DNA of 64,000 nucleotides from Marasmius tenuissimus (lineage: Eukaryota; Basidiomycota; Agaricomycetes; Agaricales; Marasmiaceae), in NCBI GenBank assembly GCA_029532415.1, contig JAQOTA010000013.1, positions 120,645-184,644 on the forward strand, written 5' to 3'. This document shows, one piece after another, positions 51,200 through 61,124 of the stretch; position 1 is the first letter of the stretch; every line of letters begins with the position of its first letter. Below the pieces are notes generated by a model, which saw only the letters and a list, made by a program, of their open reading frames with translations, did not search any database and was not told the origin of the DNA. The translations under genes were made by a program, and so were the position numbers.

Positions 51200-53999
51200 A
51201 TGCCAGAAATTCCGCAAACTGTTGACTACGTTGTGGTTGGAGGAGGGACAGCAGGAAATGTCGTTGCTGCTCGTCTAGCTGAAAGAGGCTTCTCTGTGTT
51301 GATTGTAGAGGCAGGAAAAGATGAATCTGCTGAACCAGAGATCAGAACCCCAGGTGCGTGCTTCGTTTCCCTCATGGCCTTTGAGGTGGTAACTTGAGCT
51401 TGATATGGTTCTGAAAACTCTAGGGCTGTTCGTCAGGAATCATATGAACGAAGAAAGGAATTGGAACATCAAGTCGACACCTCAATCCAATGCCAATGGG
51501 AGGCAAATCTCCCTTCCGCGGTCAGAAGTCACATACTTTTTGTTTAAGGAACTCAAGCTAAACTCTTCTGTTGATTTTAGTGGAAAGTCGCTCGGAGGCT
51601 CCAGCAATGTGTGTCAAGGATTGATGGTTCGAGTCACTCGACATTCTAACTTTTTCGTTACCTCAGGTCAATTATATGCAGCTGAACTAGTACGCGCATA
51701 TCCTCCACTACCCTCTCCGGAACTCATACAAAGCTTTTGAAACTGTAGCCCGGCTGCGCAAGAATTCAATGAAGGTTCATTTTGCCCGTGTTTGGTACCG
51801 TTCAACCTCGGCTAATCGAGACATAGCATTCAGGGCACTTGGAATCGAGGGTTGGAGCTGGGACGACCTTCTGCCCTACTTCAAAAAAGTAAGCAGTGCA
51901 TCAGAATTTCCATTATTATCGCTCACTATTCCCCGTGGTTGACTTCCGATAGTTCGAGAAGATCAACACAGATACAACCATTGACGCCCACATTCAACCG
52001 CACCCGAACGTTCACGGGGATTCGGGTCCAATAGAAGCAACCTTACCCGTCGAAACCACCCCTTCGCGGGAACTTTGGTTCAAAACGATGAACGAGGTCG
52101 GGGTCAAGACGAATCCTGACGTTGTACGAACAGTCCATTCAGGCTACGTTAAATACGGCAACTAACATATGTTTAATCTCATTCTTAGAAGAGCGGTTCG
52201 AACGTCGGTGTCTGGAATTGCTTCCAGGCAATTGATAGTAAAAACCGAGCTCGGGTTTCCTCAGATACGGTGTGTGTTGTCAAACTTCTAAAACTGCCAA
52301 GCGGAGATGGTCTAATATATACATCTCTGCATTGGTAGGCGTACATCAAACCCGCTCTTTCTAAGTTGTCCAACCTACATGTGGCTACTGAAGCACATGT
52401 TTCGCGAGTGTTACTCTCGACCCATAGCGACGGTTCTCTTCCGGTTGCTGAGGGAGTCGAGTTCATACAGGGCGGGGAGAAGGTTACGGTCAAAGCGTCG
52501 AAGGAGGTTGTAGTGAGTGCAGGTGAGTACGCTGGGGATGTTTTATCGTTGGCAAGTGACCCTGAAACTCGTTAGGCGCGTATGGCACTCCTCAGGTTCT
52601 CGAACTGTCCGGTGGGTTTCAGGCTCATATCTCTGGCCTGCGTGGATCTTGTAATAATTAACTTGGCCCTTGGGTCCACTAGGAATCGGAGACAAGAATG
52701 TTCTCTCCAAGCACGGTATTACCACTCTGGTGGAATCTCCGGGAGTCGGTGCCAATCTCCGTGAGTAAGACTTCACTCGGATGAGAACTAAAGACTGACA
52801 TGCATCATTCTTGACGTGCAGAGGTACATGCTCGGTCACGCATATGACTCTCTACATAACCTGACTTTTTCCTCTCTGTTTCGGCAGGAGCATACAGTGG
52901 CGCCCCTAGTCTTCGAGCTACCACCTGGGGTGGATTCCTTTGACACACTTCGAAATGATCCGGCCAAGGCTGCGGGGGAAATGCAAAGATAGTAAGCTAT
53001 TTCCCGTTCACTCTCGGGGACAACAGCGACTAGCAATCTAAACGCCATCTCTGCAGTCTCACAGAGCGCAGGGGCAAATTTGCGATAATCCCGTTATCGT
53101 TCGCGACGGTTCCCGCCAACAAAATCCTATCTGCCGAGGCCAAAGCGGCGCTCAAGGACGGCTTCAGGCAAGCTGCGAAGAATGCAGATAACCCGCTCAT
53201 TCCAAAGATGGTAGAGCTCCAATTGGGATGGCTTGATAATGATGAGGTTACGTTCTTAGAGTGAGTGGGATAGCCCTCGTCTCCTAGTGCTTTGATCTTT
53301 GCTCATTTTGTCGCTCAGGTTCATAGAATCGTCGGCGTTCTCCCCTTCTGTTACGAACCTAATACCTGAGCCTGGGAAGTCTTATTTTTCGGTCGCTTGT
53401 TGTTTGCAGTACCCTCTTTCTCGAGGGACTGTGCACATTGCCTCCACGGATCCTCTAGAGAAGCCGCTAGTTGATCCCCAGTTCCTCTCGTCCAAGACTG
53501 ATCTAGATGTCATGGTCGCTGGGTTCAAGTTCATACAGGGACTCACTCAGACTAAGACGTTCGCGGAGGGCGTCGTTGGGGAGGTCTCTCCGGCGACTAA
53601 GGACGACGAGGGAGACATCAAGTTGAGAGAGTATATTAAGAACAACTTGGGTGTAGTATTTCATCCTGTGGGAACAGCCGCGATGTTGCCGAAAGAGCTC
53701 GGAGGCGTTGTTGATAAAGACTTGAAGGTGTACGGTGTGGACAGGTTGAGGGTGGTATGTTATCCCGTTTTCTCTGTGTTTTTTGGGTTAAATCTGATGT
53801 CTCTGAAAAGGCGGACGCATCAATCTTTCCGATTGAGTTTTCGACGCATCCTATGGCGACTGTGTACGCTATGGCAGAAAAGGTGAGTGTTGATGGGTCT
53901 AGGTCCTGCGATTGCGGTCAGGAATACATTCGCTGATTGTTTCATGTTGTATCTTTTTTGCCACAGGCGGCAGATATTATCGGTGGTTCTAGTGCCTGA
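51200..53999 (+). CDS. GMC (FAD-dependent) oxidoreductase
   Basis: About 14 short exons, all with canonical sites, keep one frame from MPEIPQTVDYVVVGGGTAGN (the dinucleotide-binding Rossmann motif, residues ~8-20) to a TGA at 53997-53999. Other landmarks: IVEAGKDES, the GMC signature GKSLGGSSNVNYMQLNYPAA, GIEGWSWDDLLPYFKK, VVVSAGAYGTPQVLELSGIG (second signature), GVGANLQEH, and the catalytic pair in VFHPVGTAAM and FSTHPMATVYAMAEK (His/His). There is no signal peptide, so it is probably intracellular. Substrate is not deducible; relatives oxidise alcohols, sugars or choline. One junction requires a 2-nt exon. Confidence 0.88.
52822..52823 (+). other. 2-nt exon (AG) in the GMC oxidoreductase gene
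   Basis: Intron 52761-52821 (gtgagt...gcag) and intron 52824-52887 (gtacat...gcag) flank just AG. Joining C + AG + GAG CAT gives Leu-Gln-Glu-His, the conserved NLQEH of GMC proteins. Removing 52761-52887 as one intron shifts the frame and meets a stop within about 20 codons. Confidence 0.65.
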
Positions 54000-56119
54000 G
54001 GCTTGAGGTGTGAAAAAGCTGTATGTATTATATATTGTGCGGTAACGTCCAAATTCAACCGTCGTTCGTATCTTCAATGTTTCTGAGGAGCTTTTCGAAT
54101 GCTTGCACAAAATCATGCACGGACTCTCTACGTTGTCGTTGGTTTAGCAAAAATCACACTATGATGAAACCACGAGGACTCCATGCCCACGCCTCGACCA
54201 CACTCCCGCAGATTATCGAGCGACGAGCTCACTTTTACGACATGTTACGCCAAGCTTCGAGCCTCGAGGTAAGCATCATCCTCTACAGGACATTCATTTG
54301 CTGATATTCTCCCTCGTTGTCCGGGGGCCCGCAGTGTTCAATAGAAACGCAAAGTCCGGATTCCCGCGCGCGCCGAGTCCCCAAGCGCCTATAGCTTTAA
54401 CCAAGTAAAAAGTTCTCAAGGTTCTCTCATCCATGCGTGCAGCCGGCAGTTTGGTCCGTGACTGCTATTTTTTGTGGGTTGTCGTAGCCGTGGCTACTAG
54501 TGCCACCGGCAATGAGCCTAGAGGTCGGGTAAGTCGGAACTTGTTGAAGGACATATCGAGTCTTGAATGACAAGGACGAGTCGGAGGGCCAAGGTTTCCA
54601 AACGGATCCGGATGAAACACCGAACCGGAGGCTCCAGGTATCCTGTCTCGAAACCCCTCCCCTCCTCAGCTCCAGTCGCGATTTACCCCCGCATTGCTGG
54701 AGCATCATTTTGAGTGTCTCCACTTGTACTGGCAGTCCCGTTGTATTTCGTACGCCACCATCGACAAGAGTGAGCTAATTCTTGACGCAGTGTCATAGCA
54801 GACCACAGCCTGTCCGACACACCAACGGGGGGAGGTGATGGTGATTGAAGATTCAAAAGAGGCCGTATCGAATGAGTTTTGCGAGTGCGCGAACGCATTG
54901 CCCAAATCTCCCACATCTGACAAGAATCTAATCCAAACTTGTTCAAATCGTGGAAATAGACCCGCAGATCTCAATTCAATCTGATTGAGGAAAGAGTTTC
55001 TCACACCATTCGATTTGCCTGTCGCTTGTCAAACGGGGAGACAAGACCCTTCGCTTCTACGATCAAGAGGCTCTTTGTGATGCAACCTCCTTCATGAGGA
55101 GCTCTTCGATGGAATTACCCTCAACTTTGTTCTTATCCTCCTTCATACACGTCCATATCGCTCGAGGTCGACCTTTCGAAGGAATTTCCTTTCCCTCGAC
55201 TCTCTGATCTCTCCCCTCACCCTCGTCAGCCCTCACGAATAATACGACTGGTCACACAATTGATATTGTCTGTTCCAAGTCCTCGCTGTCTTTACCCCCA
55301 TATTTCCCGCCTGCAATTGTTTTTTCTTTTGCAGACCAATTCCGCTCATTTACAAGCCCGTTCTGAACGAAAAAGCAGGACTATTTTCTGTCCATTCGTT
55401 TCGCACTGCAAATTTACGATTTTACGCCTAAACCGGACCTCGGCCTCAAACCTGTGACTTGTAGTCGTTTTTTTTTACCCGATCATACACCCTACCCCCC
55501 TTCCCCTGTCAACAGGCTGCCCAGGACATATGCCCTCGACAGTACCTCGTTGTTCTTGGTCCGAACCCCCGTCTCACCAGCACCTCTCAGACTCAGACAA
55601 TTCCAAACCAAATAGTTCCAGTAGGACAACAGCCACAGGAGAGCGATTTGAGGATTTCCTAGCTCATGTCTTCTCCTATCCGACGACACACTGGATGCGG
55701 CTTTCAGAACTAACGGCACACGCACACACACACGTTACGGAGACAGCTGCAGCCTGGAGGAATATGGGCGTGTGTGGGGGAGACCACCATGCCCGCAATA
55801 GAGTAACGGAGGCGCACACGTAAGTTTGCCTGCCCCCTTTTAGCTCAGGGTCGTCGGTTGTTCATATAATATTCATCCTTTCACCAGGCCTTGTTGTTCT
55901 GACTTGACGGAATCGGTAACAGCCGAGTCGAACGCTGTTGGTCCTCAACGGCAACCATCATGCGTCTCTGTTTCTGACCCTTCACGTCCACGTCCTGGCT
56001 CATTGTCGCTGTCAGCTGAGCTTGTTGATTGTGAAGGGTGTATTGTTGCAGAACAAGCTTCTTCACGTTCAAATGCAAAGTCGACGGGGACTCAACCTTC
56101 TCACTCACATCCGTACCAC
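54000..56119. other. Long upstream region of the serine-rich membrane protein gene
   Basis: 2.1 kb without a supported gene. It becomes pyrimidine-rich after 55.1 kb (runs of T and CT) and has a CA repeat near 55,722-55,734, typical of a fungal promoter and leader. A signal-peptide exon for the downstream gene could be hidden here. Confidence 0.35.
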
Positions 56120-58755
56120 ATGAACGTGAACGCCAGTCCTCGGAGGCTTGTTAGGAAGAGACGTGTTAAAAGGCAAACGACTTCGTGAGTGATTCGGTCC
56201 GCTCGTCGCATGCTTGGTTTGCTGACACGACGTGCCGGCGCCAGCGACACTGAAACGCTTCCCTCGACATCCACTGTCACCGAGACTGTAACAGACACAG
56301 AGACAGCCTCTGAAACCCAAACCGCTTCTCCAACGATCACCTCCCCACCCATTGGAATCAGTGTGTCAATATCCATCGGAATAGGCCCCCGCTCATCCTC
56401 GGAAACAGGTACAACTTCGGAAACGAGTTCTGAGTCGTCGACTACCTCGTCGGAACCCACGTCAAGCGCAGAACCGTCGAGCATATCGGAACCTTTGACG
56501 ACTTCTACCTCGCAATCCTCAACCACGACCCCGTTTTCGTCCTCGACCAGTTCGGAATCTTCAAGAACCACTACATCCTCAAGTACATCGGAAAGCTCGA
56601 CGTCCTCAACTTCTTCAACTAGGTCGGAATCGTCTTCAACTTCTCAAACTTCAAGTAGCTCATCTTCAAGTTCCTCCTCTTCCCAATCCTCCTCTTCCTC
56701 ATCCTCTTCTTCACAATCCTCCTCTTCCTCTTCCTCCCAATCCTCCTCTTCCTCTCAATCCTCTTCACAATCCTCCCCTCCGTCCTCTTCGTCCTCTTCA
56801 TCTGTCTTCTCGTCATCCTCGTCGTCGTTTTCCCTCACGCCGTAAGTTCATTTTATCAACATATAGACTGTCATCTCAGAAACGTTCCTAGGTCATCAAC
56901 TTCATCCTCATATTCCGCATCTGAATCACCATCATCCAGTTCAACCTCCACATCCTACATCACCCTCACCTCTACCTCCACAGTCTCCCCCTCCACAACA
57001 CAAAGCCCACCACCGCCCACCACTGTCTTCTCCACAAGCACCTTTTTCACCGATGCTTCAACTCCCTTCAGCACCGTCACCAGAACCACATCCACCGGAA
57101 GCCTGAACCCCGACGGACCTGGATCAGGCTCCGCGTTCGGTCAAAATCAAGGAGCCATCATTGGGGTGGCAGTTGGTGGAGTGATAGCGGTGATCCTAGC
57201 AGTCATTGCCATGTTCTTTCTATGCAGAAGATGGCGGACCAGGAAACATATCGCTCTCATGAGTGATAGGGCGCTAGGCACAGGGCCAGGGACTCTTCGA
57301 AGAGATGTTTCCCAGGGAGCGTCCAACAGTTCGAGAAGGATGCTTATGCGGAATCATTCTTCGAATGAGACGGGGAATTGGAGGCCACCGTTAAGTGATG
57401 AGGATATGGAAGATACTGCACCCCCACCGCTTCCCCAATCACCGTCTGGCATTCTGGCCGTGGGTGGAGCGGGGATCGTTGGTGGTGGTGTTCTGGCGGC
57501 AAGTCACGGACACGGCAGTTCCAGTGAGGATCTCGGTGGTAATGCGAGCGTTAGTGGGCACGGACATAGCTCCACGTATTCGCATTCACATTCGCAATAT
57601 GGGAGCACTGTCGACGTTGCAAGGCAGCCTTCTGTTGCGCGGCAAAATTCGAATAAGATGCCTGGCTTTGGGCAGGCCGCGGAACATATGGGTGCCGTGG
57701 AATATCCGGCGCTACCGCCCAAGACACCAACCTCTCCGCTTTTCTCGACCTCGCCTTCTGTTTCGCCGATCGTTCCACCGTCAAGCAAGGGCATTTCCCC
57801 ACCGAGTGCTTACATGATGCATTCGCCGACGTACGCCTCGTCGTCTTCGCATGGTCACTCGTCATCGTCGGATGGTCATGGCACCATGGTACCTGGTGCT
57901 GGCAGTGGCCCATCGCTCCAGCACACGAACACGATGATGAGTAACAATTCATCCTCGGGCTCTCACTCACATTCGTTGCCTCCGTCTAATACTTCACACA
58001 CACCGATCCCGCCACCACCTCGTGTACGAATCCACGAATCTTCCCCTCGTAACACTATCTCCGGCAAGTCAGTACAGCGCATGCAGAGCCGAGATTCATC
58101 AGCGAGTTTCCGAGGTCTCATATCGAGGCTTCGTGGTGGTCAGAGGACTTCGTCTCAGGATCTGAGCGTCTCGAGTCCTATTGGGAGACGGGATACGTTA
58201 ACGACAACGACGCCGTCTTCGTCGTTCCATTACCCGCCCACATCAACGGTTGGACCTTCTTCATTGCTTAACCCGCCTCTACCTCCTCCAGTGAGTATCC
58301 CTCGATCCGAGGAGCCGTGGGGAGAACAGCAGCTACCTTTACCTTCACCGGTACCGACTGAGGAATCCTCTGTTCGTATTACTGAGGGGCTGCTGGATCC
58401 TCATCTAGTTGCTGGTTCTAGGTTGGGTCATGAACTCGATGAGGATGAGGCTGAAGCTAACTACGCGAGGATGTTGAGGGAACTGGGGACGACACCTAGT
58501 GTTGGGAGTTTAAGAGATAATGTCGATTACTCGAGGCCTTATCGCGGGGTGAGTCTTTTGAACTTCCTGGTTGATCTTTTTTAGGGTACTAATACCTGCA
58601 CCTCCCCCCAGTTCGTGTTCAATAGGATGGGAAGTTCGGTTACATTTGCGACTCAGGACACGAGAACTCCAGTTCTCGAGACACCGGCGTCCCTCGCAAC
58701 TGAACTCACGATCGATGAGGGAAGGGAGACTGAGTACTTTGGGATCGCGAGGTAG
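56120..58755 (+). CDS. Serine-rich single-pass membrane protein (cell-wall sensor-like)
   Basis: Exons 56120-56184, 56245-56841, 56892-58548 and 58612-58755 sum to 820 residues plus stop. The N-terminal half is almost pure Ser/Thr with long poly-Ser runs (likely heavily O-mannosylated). One transmembrane segment follows (GAIIGVAVGGVIAVILAVIA, then MFFLCRRWRTRK as a stop-transfer). The cytoplasmic tail of about 470 residues is rich in Ser, Pro, His-Gly-His repeats and poly-Pro. This layout matches Wsc/Mid2-type or related basidiomycete surface proteins, but no cysteine-rich WSC domain is seen. No signal peptide follows the ATG used; instead there is a polybasic RRLVRKRRVKR, so the true start may be an upstream exon. 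Confidence 0.75.
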
Positions 58756-60295
58756 CCGTGGCGTTGGATAACAGTGGGGATTACGTTCCGGAATCCAGGT
58801 TACTGCTTTACTGCTTACAACACGTTGCTTTTCGACCTTTACCACTCCAGACCTTGCTGTTTTACGTTCCGTTCATGCAGTGACGTCTAATACCCATTTG
58901 TTGATGTTCTCCCGCCTGGTCCCTGCATCGATGAACAACAGCCCCAAGCAATCTATCTGTTCGTTCTTATCACCGCTTAAACCATTCTACCGCCCACCCC
59001 ACGCTACCGTTGTACTTTTTGCTCGACTACGCGTCATGCATCATTCATCGTGTATCATACACTACCGCCACCTCCTTTCTGAGATCTATCCACACCGCCT
59101 CTCTCAACGTTCAATGTTCCATAATCCCGTTTGCGCACACGACCTTTGTCCCCTTCCTTCCGCCGCCTTTCCTCCAGCACCTACGCCCCCCCGATTATTA
59201 TTTTTTATGATTGACGATCAGCCAAGAGCCTCTTACTACCCCAACATACACGCTAACCCGACGCTCTGATCTTGGACGTAGGATTGCGGAACCGCTTTAT
59301 AAATTATCTTTATTCGCACACACCTACCTACCTAGACCCCCCCGTCGTTGTCGACCCTGCTTTGTGCTTGCACTTTTGTTGTTACATATCGCTGTCCCTC
59401 CCCCTTTCACCCTCCCAGTTACGAACCAACGTTATTTTTTACAGTACATAACATTGGCGCTTTTTAATTTTCTTTTACGCTCTTGTTCCGTCCGGATTTT
59501 GCGAGCCGTAGACACACACGCGTTTGCCCTGCATCCCTCCCCCCACTGCCTCCCTCTAGCCTCCAGGACCCTAACCTGACCACTCTTTTGTTTTGTTACT
59601 ATACACACACGCTCTTTTTTGACAGTGACATCGACACACTGACATTATTCGGTTCGTTGACTTGTCATCTGTCGTCCCTTCGCTTGTTTTCTTCCCTGGA
59701 TCTCGCATACCTATACCACACACACGCAGCCTGAGCGCGGTCATAGGATACATACCTATTGACTTGATTTTTGTTTACCGGTACTTACATGCTACTCGCC
59801 ACACACACAACTTTTTGCTTATTGTAGTACTAGCATACCTAGTTTTTGGGGATTTATGGCTATTTTTTGTGTATCAACTGTGAAATGTAACTGTTTGATT
59901 TGATAAAGGTTCTGGAGAGCAACACGACGAGAGTACTTTGTGGGTCCACGGAGGTCCGAACGGGGTGACACGCGTGCGCACGGACCATTGACGTTCAAAT
60001 TCGATGAATCGGATGACTCGATTGTTTTTCTCTTCCCAAACCATCATCACCGTTTTGTTACACTGAGCGTGTGCGAACACCCCTGGAATATACATTCTCT
60101 GTGAAGGCATGTTATGAGACTTGGTTTCTTTTTTCATTCACCCCTGCTCGCGGCTCGGTTAATTTTCAAAACTTCTTAATTTTTCTCGGGATCTCCTCAT
60201 TCTTGCGGGTTGGATAAGCGCTTTGAAGGGCTATATAATACGAGGTCTGCTCTGCTCAAGACAGCTTCACTCCCCATGATACGATTTGGTCATTC
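58756..60295. other. Pyrimidine-rich noncoding region
   Basis: 1.5 kb, strongly C/T-rich between about 58.9 and 59.8 kb, with short CA-type repeats. It is probably the 3' UTR and flank of the serine-rich gene. Only short overlapping open frames without motifs occur. Confidence 0.35.
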
Positions 60296-61124
60296 ATGCA
60301 CAACTTTCAGGACCTCAAGGACTCATACAGACGGATGCCACTGGCATATGGTTGGCGACCTTTGACCCACAGCAAGATCCTTCGAGTTCTCAATGACTTT
60401 CAGTACATGAAAACATACCCGGAATCATCACAGCAACGAGCTCCAGCAAAACATTTGAATACGGCCACTTTGCTTCCAAGCCAGGTTTTACCGAAGACCC
60501 GAAGTTATAAGTGAAACTGGCAAGCTCGGTCACTGAGGTTTGACTTATCCCTACCTTCTACCGCTAACATACAGAAACGACTGTCTTCTTGGTATCGCTG
60601 GTGCTCAAGACTACCCTTTGCTAGTATCCACCATTTCCCGGTATAGAGCGAGCCGCCCACTCATGATACAATACGAGTCAAAGTGTATCAATGGGCGCCG
60701 CAACACCACCCAGCTACGGACTGCGGCTGGCAGTGGAAACAGATCCAGGATTAGCGCCATCATGGAAGCGAGGGGAGCGTATACGGGTTTCAAGGGGGAC
60801 GATGGAATGGAACGACTAGCACGAGTATTGTCTCTTCCCACCGGCCATTGACAAGAATACCGTACCACGATCGTGAGCGCTGCTTTACCCACCTCACCGT
60901 CGTTGTTTGCGGACCTTACACGTACTGTGCAGGGATAGGAAACTCTTGGTAAATTCGTTCTCTTTCACCTGGCACCGCCCTACAATTCATTCCATCACCA
61001 TCGCTATCTGTGATTTTGATATCGTCACTGATGGCCTCCGCCCGCTGTCACCAAGAGCTGAAAAAACATTTGCCCAACTGAGACAAACCTCGCCCTACAA
61101 CGGTCTTTGTTTTGAACCACCACA

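Noticed and set aside
51660..51840. Stops suggesting that the GMC gene is broken
   Set aside because: Short exons with canonical sites give SSNVNYMQLNYPAAQEFNEAFRALG without a stop; the stops are intronic.
56101..56820. Long antisense frames rich in Val/Glu or Lys/Arg opposite the serine-rich gene
   Set aside because: They are the predictable reverse readings of Ser-coding simple repeats and have no start, splice or motif support.
60611..60892. Short ORFs conserved between 36.6-36.9 kb and 60.6-60.9 kb as a small upstream gene
   Set aside because: The conservation is explained by the segmental duplication of the promoter region; frames and ends differ between the copies.
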